Source: Angiostrongylus vasorum (taxonomy: Eukaryota > Nematoda > Chromadorea > Rhabditida > Metastrongylidae). Taken from it: 64,000 bases of DNA. The position numbers were made by a program, and so were the translations under genes. Where the stretch lies: NCBI GenBank assembly GCA_018806985.1, contig JADANN010000462.1:2285501-2349500 (forward strand), written 5' to 3'. Positions 45,248 to 55,159 of the stretch are shown here, in pieces (position 1 is the stretch's first letter; each line of letters begins with the position of its first letter). The notes beneath the pieces are model-generated. The model did not search any database. It worked only from the letters and a program-made list of their open reading frames with translations, and was not told the DNA's origin.

Positions 45248-45966
45248 GCTTAACCTCGGCGTGAATAATCTATCGATTTCTTTGGATCATTCAGGTTAAA
45301 CGAGGTTGTTATACAACTTTTATTCGGCTAATGCTTCGACTTCATCGTCTTCTTTAGAGCCGATGATCCAAGTTGAAAGTCCACAGTCGTTCGTTTTGTC
45401 GATGTGATATCTTCGTCGTCGTATCGAGTCGAATCTCATTCAGGGTAGCACCGCTTCAATGAGGCAATCTCACTCGGCTATGGTCTTTTATATAGGACTG
45501 TTTGTTGACCGATTGTCAACTGATAACGATTTCATTTCACGTCGACAATCTATCCCACAGCAGTCAGCATTAGAATACCTTGCACAAAGCATAATAAAGA
45601 AATTTATTGATTATTAACACCGAGGTTAAATGAAACGAGGTTTAGTGCAGTATTTTTACGCTTCCTGCTAGCTATTCTGATACCGACTGCTAGAGGATGG
45701 ATTGCTGCCATCAGAAAAAACATTATCAGTCGACAATCAGTCAACAGCCGTGCTGGATAAAAAAGCATCGCGTAGTGAGGTTGCCACATTTGGAGCGGTG
45801 CTCCACTGAAGGCGATTAGACTCGATTCGATGACGAAGACATCACGTCGAGAAGACGAACTGCTGTGGACGTAGACTTGGATCATCGGTTCTGAGGAAAA
45901 TGAAGACGTTGAAGCGTTAGTTGAATAAAAGTTTTATAACAACCTCGTGTAAGCCGAGTATTCCAA
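45248..45966. mobile_element. PLE family B head-to-head pair
   Basis: A minus-sense unit (45,248-45,605) meets a plus-sense unit (45,618-45,966), giving an imperfect palindrome of about 700 bp. Both contain the same middle blocks (AGCACCGCTTCAATGAGG against its complement; GGATGGATTGCTGC against CAATCTATCCCACAGC). Each outer end carries a decayed hammerhead (45,324-45,363 minus: CTAAAGA and GAAGC; 45,886-45,924 plus: CTGAGGA and GAAGC). Both arms have GAAGC for GAAAC, so that change may predate the pairing. Confidence 0.75.
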
Positions 45967-45969
45967 AGG

Positions 45970-47185
45970 GATCTATTCAAGTTATTGCACTCCATGCGTC
46001 CTCGCATTTCCGTTCGAGCTTCGGATTCTGTTAGACGTCAAGTGAAAGTTTGGCCCACGCACTTTCGTCGGCCATCTCACGGCTTTTCCTACGTTAGAAA
46101 AGGTATCGTTCTAAACATCATCCTGGTATAAGTGGGACTTATCACACTAAGTTAAGCAAGCCTTTTGAACACAAGTGGATAGAGAAAAAGACGAACGACA
46201 TGAAAGTATTCAGAAGCAGATGGCATTAAGCACTGTAAAATCGGAATCATACCGCACATACGAATTGGCATAAACGCAAAAAACAACAACGCTAACTTTT
46301 GTCGACTCTTTACAGCTCCTTTACTTTCGTTCTTGATGAGCAAGTTCTTTCCTTTTTGAATAAAGCAGCTACCCAACCTAAAAAACTAAAAACGCATTCT
46401 CTGTACGTAGATCTGCTGGATCTCGATCACTTTTTCTCTTGGCAACAACATCTGTCAAAGGCTCGTAGGGATGGAGCGTTTGGAGGTCTCGAAAACTAAT
46501 GAGTTGTCAACTAACTACACATTTGTCCCTCATTTAGGCGACGAATAATCTTAAATGAAGTGCAATTCAGTTGATGATTTCGAAGTGAATATCGGTCTTC
46601 GTGACTGGCTCAAACAACAATCCCCAATCGAATAGCACTGTTTTCGCTCGCGTTTGATGACACTTGATACTTGACTACTGGTTCTACTGTGCAGTTTTCG
46701 GCCTGAAACTGGCCGCATAACCATGGCGAGGCGCCAGGGTGTGAGCTAATCCTCAATCGAAAACCATGTTGCCGAACAACATAGGGTCGGGTATAAAATC
46801 ACAGCCCATTCTCAGTTTCTGCACGAACCCACGCTGAACCGTCGGACGGACGCGAGTGCTCGATGGACGACGCGATTTGTTAAAGTCAACCCTATACTTC
46901 ATAGTGTCGGGCATTTAGTATCTTCCACACCTTCCGATATCCTCACTCTCTTCGTTCATTTGACTTTTTTTGTCAATAGAGGATGTTCGAGTATTTCCGA
47001 GATTTAAAGGAATTGTATGAAACTTCAGAGTTGTTGCTCCGCCTTTTTCACTGCGAAGATTTTCAAGAATGCGTGAGAACTTGCCTTTCAACCTATTACG
47101 AAATCCTGCTGCCTCGCATTTTTACACTGTTATATAATTTAATATGTCATGTTGAACGGAATTGGGACTAACATGTTTTTAAATT
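45970..47185. other. Unassigned; promoter-like stretch and short open frame
   Basis: 46,789-46,800 reads GGGTATAAAATC, a good TATA box, about 30 bp upstream of a TCAGTTTC initiator-like site. The surrounding 46,690-46,870 is GC-richer than average. At 46,983 an ATG opens a 62-codon frame (leucine- and Cys-containing, MFEYFRDLKELYETSE) ending TAA at 47,171. It could be an LTR-like or small-gene promoter with a short product. There is no recognised domain. Confidence 0.3.
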
Positions 47186-47189
47186 GTTG

Positions 47190-47290
47190 AGCTCACACTG
47201 CGTTGTTACATAAGTTTTATTTGACTAACGTTTCGACGTCTTCGTCTTCATCAGGGCCGGTGATCCAAGTCGATGGTCCACAGGTCCATG
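47190..47290 (-). repeat. PLE family B pLTR end with intact hammerhead core
   Basis: AATTGTTGAGCTCACACTGC (unit end), then hammerhead 47,221-47,260, then GATCCAAGTCGATGGTCCAC. It stops near 47,290. Confidence 0.75.
47221..47260 (-). ncRNA. Hammerhead motif, family B
   Basis: CTGATGA, A, GAC-GAAGAC-GTC, GAAAC, GTT, AGTC. The core is intact, but stem I (GGCC against AGTC) mispairs next to the core. Confidence 0.65.
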
Positions 47291-47294
47291 GAAT

Positions 47295-48550
47295 TGGGGT
47301 CAATACAATATAATCCTTCTGCTGCAACTTCATTCTTCGTTTCGGTGCTATTTTCCAATTCACGTTGCTCGGACTGCTTGATTCATTCTAGTTGCCGAAT
47401 CTATGACATACTGGAAAGTCCAGTGTTTTACCAACATGTCCGATTGCATGGATAACTAACAAGGGAATGATGATGCGATTGCGATATGTGTTGAAAAGCT
47501 CGGCATGAAACTTAGAGGATTCGAATCCAATTTCTGTCCCGCTAATATTGCAAAGACCATAGGAGTTTGTAGAAAATCTTCTTTACACTTCAATCAATCA
47601 CTTAAAACGAGATCTGTTAGCGATGTAGTTCCTGAACAAATCTCGGACACTAGGCGAATATTGGAAACAATTTAATACTAAGGAGCTTTTCATGAAGAGT
47701 TAAGCTCTAAACTAAGTTAGGTTAAGTTAAGTTAAGCTAAGTCATTTTTTGGGAGTGGATTCACATTTCCAATCGATTTGCCTACTTAATGAATGTACGC
47801 GAAGCGTTCCGAGCTATTCTTAACTAGTACCCATTGCAGTCTAGGAAGTGATATCGGGTACAAATCGACCTCAGTTATATTTCCGGGTTCATAACTATTG
47901 CCGAGCAGAGCGAAGTGTAGATGGTTATCGAACGAATCCATAACTACCGACGACCTATCGTTCATCATTTCACTGCACAGCCTACTTCTTCACCACTTGT
48001 TTGAACGCCTCGGATGCATTCGTCTTCGCTGTTTCTGCGACCCATTCTACCATGTAGTGTGATGATTTCATTCGGTCTTTATTCAGCGAATTCTTAACGT
48101 CTGCCAGTGTTTCCGTTGTTCTTAGCGGCATTACTTCGCCGTTAACACTTTCTCATCTGCTCTTTTTAGTAGAGACTTGAAGCGCAACGTTGTTCTGTAC
48201 TTCGCATAATTAGCCACTAGATAAGACTATTCCCCAATTTCTCAATATAAAAGATTTTTTGTATACACGCTTCAATATCCGCAGTAAATAGTCATTTGAT
48301 TGTGATCACACTCGACATTCTGTGGTTTCGAACCTTCTTAGCCAAACCTACAAAGAATGTGCGAATAGCTGTCGTAGATTCTCTTCGACGATGGAGCGAA
48401 ATCAGGCTAGCTAGGTTACCACCACGTATAGTCGTTTTCCCAGAAGTGTTCAGAAGCCTGTCGTTCTTACTGATAAATCTGGCAAACCCGTTCAATAAAT
48501 CCGTTGCGGGAACTCTTCACAAAGAGTTTAGATAGGGAATCAATCAACTA
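47295..48550. other. Interval with no recognised gene; (GTTAA)n run
   Basis: No gene seen. 47,712-47,742 is a short AAGTT(AAGTT)n run that resembles, but is not, the nematode telomere unit TTAGGC. Confidence 0.5.
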
Positions 48551-48555
48551 TATCA

Positions 48556-49045
48556 CCTAATCAACATGTATTCTTTCTTTGATGAGCTTACACGAGGTTG
48601 ATAAATATATTTATTTTTTTTAGAAATACCGAAGTTAAAGGGAAGTCGGTTTTGAAACATTGTTATTACTCTTTGCCAGCTGATAATGATACCGACTTCT
48701 GCAGGATTGATAGTCTGGGAAAAACAAGTTACCATCACCGGACTATCACAGCTATCAACCATCAGCATTCTGAATAAAGGGCATCACCGAATGAGTATGC
48801 CTCATTCGAGGAGATGGCCCGCTGAGGAAGACCTGACTCGACACGAAGGCGAAGCCGCCATATCGAGACGAATAAGAAGCGTGGACCATTGACTCGGATC
48901 ATCGGCTCTGATGAAGACGAAGATGTCGAAACGTTAGCCGAAAATAAATATATTTATCAACCTCGTGTAAGCTCATCAAAGAAAGAATGCATGTTGATTA
49001 GTAATACCGAGGTTAAAGGAAAGCCGGTCTTGAAATATATTAGCT
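48556..49045. mobile_element. PLE family B: full plus unit with inverted 5' cap
   Basis: 48,563-48,612 is the inverted unit end (ATTCTTTCTTTGATGAGCTT, ACACGAGGTTGATAAATATA). 48,626-48,990 is a full plus-sense unit of about 365 bp ending CAACCTCGTGTAAGCTCATC. 49,006-49,045 starts the next unit (ACCGAGGTTAAAGG). The inverted cap and the plus end are nearly identical over 60 bp, so ends of this copy can fold together. There is no ORF; the 68-codon frame at 48,686 is spurious. Confidence 0.8.
48902..48941 (+). ncRNA. Best-preserved hammerhead motif, family B
   Basis: TCGGCT, CTGATGA, A, GAC-GAAGAT-GTC, GAAAC, GTT, AGCCGA. Stem I is a perfect 6 bp, stem II 3 bp with a 6-base loop, and all core bases fit. 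An extra A separates the core from stem II, as in every copy here. Cleavage would follow GTT at 48,935. Confidence 0.85.
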
Positions 49046-49059
49046 AGAATTTGTATTCT

Positions 49060-50745
49060 TATTTCTAAATTTAGCACTTTCATTAGAAATAGTCACACGA
49101 AAGCCAAACATCTTCTGCTGAACGTTCATGAGGACGTTCACATTCTTCGTAATGTTCTAGAATATTCTTGTTGGATCAGATAAGTGTGTTACTTTCCTGA
49201 TGGTAGTCTTCTTTTCGTGCTTATGCAACTGTAGCTCCTAATATTCCGAGAAAATTTCGCCCTTCCCCATTATTTGCTTCACTTTGCGTCTCGAGTCATT
49301 CTTCTTCTTCTGATGTAGTGGGTGTAGATCCTATGGTAATCGAAAACTCACAATTTCGCGTCCTGGTTTGGATGCGAGATGTGCACTTCCTCCAAGACGT
49401 AGATCCATAGCCGATGAAGAGGTTGAAAACAGTGAGTTTATTTGCAAGTTTGCGACATTCCAATCCGTTGCGTTCTTATTTTTTCGAAACTAGTAGCGAC
49501 TACATATGCCGATGTTGAAACTCTTTCTAGATGTGATAATTTGATCCTTAAGATAGTTAGGAGCCTCTCGTTGTCTACCTACAAAAACTGCTAAACGTTC
49601 CAATGTTCTTCTCGATCTGGCTGGATGCAACTGTTGTCAAACTTTTCGGTGATCTGGATCTATAGGAAATTTCTGCCTAGGAAGTACGCTGTCCACTTTT
49701 ATCCTAAAAAATCGCTCACTATCACGATCTTGGAACCAAGGCAACAAATCAGCAGGCCATTTCAATTTTTTCTCGCTAATACCTTACCCTGTTGATACAT
49801 TGATGACAGAAGCCGTTATTTGCTTTGAATGGGAATAGGATTTTTTTTTAATATTCGGCTTCTTACATCGGATACATTGCATATCATAGTTGTTTTCCTC
49901 TTCCGACGGCTACACCGCTATCTGAAGAGCCAAGCTTTGGCAGTTTAATTTTGTCTGTTCCTTCCTAGTGTTACTCCAACAAAGTCGTCCATGTCATCTG
50001 CAATTTTGCTCTTTAATTTGTAAGCACAGTGTGTAAGATCGAATAACTTAACCTACAATACTTTGCGAACTCTCAGCTCATTGTCAACTTGCAATCACAC
50101 GATAGTAACTAATTGACTAACCGAGTAGTGCAACGAGTTGAGCAGTATTCAATTGACGTAGGAAAGGAGGTCTGTGGTGCACTTCCAGGTCATGAGAAAT
50201 CCATAAACGTAAATGCAATGTCGTGGATTCCAAATCGCTTTAGGTTTGAGTTTTCTGTGTAAACAAATAGTGCAATGAACGTATTTGTCACACAAAGGTT
50301 ATACAGTGAACATTTTGATTCAATGTCGGTTTTCGAATAGTTATCGGGACGTTTTCCCATACATTTCATTCTTCACTTAATCGAGGAGAACACGTAGACT
50401 ACATAGCCGTCCGCTCATCTTTACACGTATTTAGGTAGCCTAACATTCAAATGTTCCCTCCTTATACTGAAATTCAATAATGCATTGTTTTGTTATTTCT
50501 TCTATTGATCATCACTCTGAATTCAGTCAATTAACGCTATTCCACTTTCGAGCTTTACCCTTCAGAAGCCGTCGTAGACCATGGGAACTAGAATGAGGAA
50601 AATTGTTCGGCCGAATTTGTCCACCTTGTAGTAATTTTACTTGGGTAAAACTATTCTAATTCGGATTCCGACTTCGACAAGGCGAACATATTTGTTATGG
50701 AAGTTCTGCCTTCACTTTTTTATGCTCATATTTCCGAATCGTATT
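49060..50745. other. Interval with no recognised gene
   Basis: 1.7 kb of AT-rich unique sequence, with no element or exon recognised. Confidence 0.5.
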
Positions 50746-50749
50746 CACT

Positions 50750-51016
50750 TCATTGACAATCTATAGAACATCCCACAACGTCTCTAAAGAATGTTTGAAT
50801 TTTTCGGAAGTTGCTTTCCGGTGCAGGCCACCCAACACCTTCCTCGTTCGTTCCTGCTTGCATGATTAACTCTCGCTGACGTTGTCGGCGGCTTTTTTCG
50901 CTCAACAGAGGAGTTGCGTCATGTCGTCGGTATTCTGTGGAAACATCGATTCTGAATGTTATGCACACAAGAAGCAACAAAGTGACAAAGACAGAATTGC
51001 TCCCGGCGCTCCACAA
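50750..51016 (-). CDS. Possible last exon of a small secreted protein
   Basis: A minus-strand open frame of about 88 codons with no ATG at its start (first codon TTG). A hydrophobic segment (VFVTLLLLVCITF) looks like the core of a signal peptide. A basic run (EKSRRQRQRE), then a tail rich in charged and aromatic residues with two Cys four residues apart just before the TGA, follow. An in-frame TGA upstream and a CTGAAACAG acceptor-like site at about 51,036 suggest the start codon is in an upstream exon. The basic run could be a prohormone cleavage site. The family is unknown. The coding-like codon pattern and lack of overlap with repeats support it; a chance frame is possible. The overlapping plus frame (50,937-51,158) is less gene-like. 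Confidence 0.3.
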   Translation of the reverse strand: MWSAGSNSVFVTLLLLVCITFRIDVSTEYRRHDATPLLSEKSRRQRQRELIMQAGTNEEGVGWPAPESNFRKIQTFFRDVVGCSIDCQ

Positions 51017-51680
51017 CGTTCTGCTTCGGCGCCAACTGTTTCAGCTCGGTGACTTAGTAAGTGAAACGTTCGTTCCACAATTTGCTTTCAATTATGAGTG
51101 CTATCGAGACTGGCAATACTTCTCACAGGTTTTTAACAGCTTTTCTGCGCAAGGATGATGGATTAAGAATGTGATGAGATAAACTGAGTCCACAGATGTT
51201 GAAGGCTTTTGTAGGATTACATATATCCAATGTACAGTAATTTTATGGCGACTTTAAGGCCTAAATAGCACCGTTTTTATGCTTGGTGTATTAATAAATT
51301 GTAACGGATTTTCTGGTTATGAGTTTTTATAGATATACTTCACCATAATTGTTAATCTCTTATACTGCTACCGGATCCCACTTTGAATTTTATTTCTTCT
51401 TAAAATATTTGCCATGTGACAATTTCCCTGACGACACATCATGATTTTGGCCCTAGTTGAAATGTTGATCTCGTAGGAAAGAAACAGTAATCCCCAATTT
51501 AGCAGCTTATGGCCCTCTTAAAAGAGTGCCTGAACTGCTCAATATTGAGATGGTTTAGGAATTATTTCACACAACTGAGAGCGTTGGCAACAGACAGCGA
51601 CCGCCAACAAGCCTTGCCATTGCCTTTATGCCTAGGTGTAACCACCAGTATTCGATCTCCGGCCATCATATTACTGCAGA

Positions 51681-51982
51681 TATATAGATGATAGAGGGCG
51701 CGTGTGGCGCAGTGGTTGGGGGGCGCCACTGCGACACACACGTGGAATCAATTCCAGCGCCCATGGCCCAGCAAGCCTTCCATCCCTCCGGGGTCGACAA
51801 ATTGGTACCAGACTTGTCTGGGAGGATAGCAGCACTGGCTCGATACATCGGTAGACCACCGCGAGTCATTGTAAAGGCCAGATATGCACCTCCAACGATA
51901 CTTAATGAAGTCGAATGCATGGCGCATCGCTTAGGGATTGATCAACGCCGAGAGCTTTATGCTTTATCGTTTTATATAGATG
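51681..51982 (+). repeat. SINE-1 inserted in a PLE RT active site, with target duplication
   Basis: Full forward SINE-1: head AGGGCGCGTGTGGCGCAGTGG, acceptor-like GGGCGC/GCGCCC, B-box-like GGAATCAATTCC and a standard body. Exact TATATAGATG repeats at 51,681-51,690 and 51,973-51,982 are the target duplication; these bases encode the (Y)xDD motif of the host PLE. Confidence 0.9.
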
Positions 51983-52607
51983 CTTTGTCATTTACAAAGA
52001 AAGTGGACAAGTGCTCTGAGTTATTGAACTTAGTCAGAATACATAAAATCCACCCGATAGAAACCGAAAGAAAACTGGCTTCCATTTCTGAACGCAATTA
52101 ATTAATTAACAAATTAACCAATCCTAAAACGGCCACATCACGAAGTGGTACGGAAAGCTAACTAACAGAAACATACTGGTTTATTACCTGTCCTCTCACC
52201 ACTCATACGCAAAAAGGGCGCGCGCTTGTTAGAAACATGCTACGAACAGCCACCTTTGTGTGCACACGAAGAGTGCAGGAGGAAGAATCCCTGAAATTGG
52301 CGCGCTGAAATAGACATTTCTAAAGACTGCGAAACTATATCTGCTCGAGATAGGTGTAGAGGGAAACCCTCGTCCACACACGTTTACTTCAGCGAAAGTA
52401 AGACCCCGTTTATCCTTCTCTTTATTTCCAACAACATATGTGTAACTACAAAACGTTCCATTAAAAAGAGCTAAGCCATTTGGTGGAACTGGTTGAAATA
52501 CCACGTACACTTAAGACCCCACTTTGTTCGTAGCCGCCTTGTGATCGCCTAAGTGCAACCAAAATTGCATAATATGCCCTAACGGTAGAGACGATTATTC
52601 CATGAGT

Positions 52608-52905
52608 TCCTGGATTAGAATCCACTATCGTCGCATAGAAATTGGAAGAAAAACAGCACGTAAAACATCTTGACGTATTTCGGACAATTCCAAAAATCGA
52701 GAAATGAGCCGCTGAGAGTATTGTCTTTTATACGTGATCTTACTCTATATCCTAGGCTGATATTTCAATGTGAGATATACATAATCCATCCATGCGAACT
52801 CTGTGCGGTAGGTCTCCAAGTGAGTTACTCAGTGCAAAAACTCATAGAAGCCGAAGGGTGTATGAAGAAGCTACTTTGTTTTCAATGCGATTAAAACCTT
52901 GCTTC
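52608..52905 (+). repeat. Family C 3' tail, copy 2
   Basis: Match to 29,715-30,012 with scattered substitutions. The 74-codon frame at 52,670-52,894 lies within it, but is broken in the other copy, so it is probably untranslated. Confidence 0.85.
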
Positions 52906-52969
52906 ATTTTTTTTCAGTTTTGATTATGAAGGTATTTGGTTAGGTAAACTACAGTCAACTGACCTCTCC

Positions 52970-53008
52970 AAGCTTTGAAGAAGGCGAAATCCGCCGAAAA
53001 CTCACCTT
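52970..53008 (+). ncRNA. Hammerhead motif, family C, decayed
   Basis: TTGAAGA, A, GGC-GAAATCC-GCC, GAAAA, CTC. The first core base (C to T) and the cleavage triplet (GTC to CTC) are changed. Stem II is intact. Confidence 0.6.
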
Positions 53009-53061
53009 CCTTTGAGTAAAGAGTAAAATAACAATCTCGTGTTTGCTCATCAAGAAGTAAG

Positions 53062-53738
53062 TGAAAGGAAACAGTGTGGTTTTGCTTTTGCTTCAGAGGC
53101 TTAGACTTGAAAAATACACGGCCCTAACCTCTTCATCATGGAATCAACTTGGAATTCTGTCAAGTTTCTCCCAGAGAAGTGCTTCCAGCTACAGAGTGCT
53201 CATTTAGTTCTTAGCTTTATCACAGGATATACGAGTTTTCGGTAACGTACGTCCATCAATAAGTAACGAGGACAATTTGAATGCGATAACTGGAAATCTT
53301 TTAGAATCATCCCTGATGTTGCAAAAGATTTCAGTGGTAGTCGGGAAGCAGTTTTTTTGTTATTTGGAAGATTTGGAAGCTATCGAAAGCAACAAAAACA
53401 AAACGTTAAGAGTGTTGTGTGATGAGAATTAGATCCTATACGATATCCGTTCGTTCGTTCAGAGCAGTGAATCGACCGAGATTAAGTTCCTGTAGCTCTT
53501 AATCGAGGACGGATTTGCATCAAAAGAAGGTTATGATGACTCTTTAGTGGTGTGAAACTGGGTTCATCTACGAAAGTTCCTTCAATCTTGCTAAAGCGAC
53601 CATAGAAACACATTGGTACGTTGGCGTACGCGTGAATTTTTCGGGAAACACCGCTAATTTTTCGATAATACGGAAACCTGCTGACCTCAGACACTTATAG
53701 AAGATACTTCTCTTAATCTAATGGTAAACTAATTGCAG
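53062..53738. other. Interval with no recognised gene
   Basis: Nothing recognised. Confidence 0.5.
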
Positions 53739-53739
53739 A

Positions 53740-54020
53740 AGGATAAAGCATTAGTGTTGATAAATTCCATGGGGATACGCCAAGCATTTGACTTCACCAA
53801 GCAGCGTAGAGGTGACTGGATGCATATCTTACCTACACAATGATTTCTGGTAGCCCACCGATTTCTCAAGTCAGTCCTGCTCTCTTCCCAGAAAACTAGG
53901 GTACCAATCGCCAACTCCAGAGGGATGGAAGGCTTGATGAGCCCGAAGTTCAGAGAGTGGAACCAACGAACACGTGTGTACTGCGGACTACCTCTAAGTA
54001 TTGCGCTATACGAGCCTCTA
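53740..54020 (-). repeat. SINE-1 copy
   Basis: Reverse-oriented, body from GGATAAAGCATTAGTGTTGA to a degraded head near 53,955-54,018 (minus: GTATAGCGCAATACTTAGAG). The 120- and 128-codon frames here run through the repeat. Confidence 0.75.
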
Positions 54021-54024
54021 AGGT

Positions 54025-54935
54025 TGTTGCGTTTAATATTTTTAACAAAGCTCAGCGGGACCGACATTGGCGGTGCAGTAGGAATTAGCATTATGTCGTG
54101 CTGCGCTATATACCATGTGTTCAGCCGCTTCTCTCTTTTGAAACATATGCTCCAGCAAAAAACGAAAAATGAGAAATGTCTTATGAACTCTGGAAAGTCA
54201 GAAATTCGTCGTGGTAGAATAGGTATACTTGTATTGTTTTTGCAAAAAACGTTTGCGTTCGACTATTTATTCTTGCAACTGATAATGCTCACTACAGGCG
54301 GGGATACTTGAAATCTTCCCGGCTCATCAATGAGCCGTGTATGACTCATATTGACTCGTACTGTTGCTATTGTGGTAAATGGAAGACATCAAGTTCATCG
54401 CCATTCTACATAAACTTCGACTTTGAGTACTTCATTTGGTGGCATAGTATCTTTCAGGAAGAGGTGAATTATAGCATTATTGCTTTATTGCCTCCATCCA
54501 CGTACGTACAGTGCACGACGTCCTGGATACGAATGCAAGCGTTTAAGAATACTAAGCTAATAGCTGATGTCTCGGGTATAGTAGCCTTTACTTTCACCTG
54601 CTCCCTCGGCTCGATTTGGCAAAAAATCTCATTACCACACTAAGATACCCACGACGGTGCAAGTCATGTCGTGCATAAGTGATGGAAAAATTTTTGCAGT
54701 TCAATTTTAACCGCATATAACTCGTGTCACAACTAATTTTCTAATCTTCTATATTTAAGTACATGGCAGCTAGTATAATCGCAACTAATGCAGAGTTGGT
54801 TGTAAAATTGATAAAAGTTAATCTTTGATTAACCCGGGGCAGACTTTGGCCAGGTTGACATCGGTATCCCAGGGAACCACAATGGCTCAACCAGCAAGTC
54901 TCCAAAAAAAGAAAAAAGTGACATAGACATTACAA
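54025..54935. other. Interval with no recognised gene
   Basis: The 111-codon plus frame at 54,308-54,643 lies outside repeats but shows no domain, and I do not call it. Confidence 0.4.
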
Positions 54936-54939
54936 TCCT

Positions 54940-55155
54940 AACCTTTTTATTTACTGCCTATTCTTTTTAATGGGAGGATATGTTGCGAAATATAACTTCT
55001 ATAATGTTGAGATATTTGCAAAACTCCGGACCGCAGGTGTCTACGGTGAGGAACGAACGCGCGCGCCATTATCCTTTCCGGGGAATAACGCGTTCACCAC
55101 CACACCATGCGGGTCCTTCGTTTCGCCTGTGTCTCAGGTAGTTCTATCTTCTGTA
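54940..55155 (-). repeat. SINE-3 copy
   Basis: Reverse-oriented: TTTACTGCCTATTCTTTTTA, ATAACTTCTATAATGTTGAG, GGACCGCAGGTGTCTACGG, GAATAACGCGTTCACCACCA, GGGTCCTTCGTTTCGCC. It is complete for the head-bearing half. Confidence 0.8.
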
Positions 55156-55159
55156 AAAT

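Larger units (their letters stand above)
51500..53060 (+). mobile_element. PLE family C copy, decayed, carrying a nested SINE-1
   Basis: It begins inside RT (51,500-51,690 matches PLE-A 21,007-21,197; for example TCTCCGGCCATCATATTACT) and is interrupted by SINE-1 at 51,691-51,972. It resumes with the codons after YVDD (AAAGTGGACAAGTGCTCTGA), the linker region (CACGAAGTGGTACGGAAAGC; CCTCTCACCACTCATACGC) and the pre-nuclease block up to about 52,605. The GIY-YIG domain is replaced by the tail 52,608-52,905, and a family C pLTR follows at 52,935-53,060. Many stops make it a pseudogene. Confidence 0.85.

Noticed and set aside
47712..47742. Telomere-like repeat
   Set aside because: The unit is GTTAA-like, not TTAGGC, and covers only about 30 bases.
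51688..52101. 137-codon open frame
   Set aside because: It runs from a SINE-1 into PLE sequence, so it is a chance fusion.
53925..54311. 128-codon open frame
   Set aside because: Its first third is reverse-oriented SINE-1 and the rest shows no domain.
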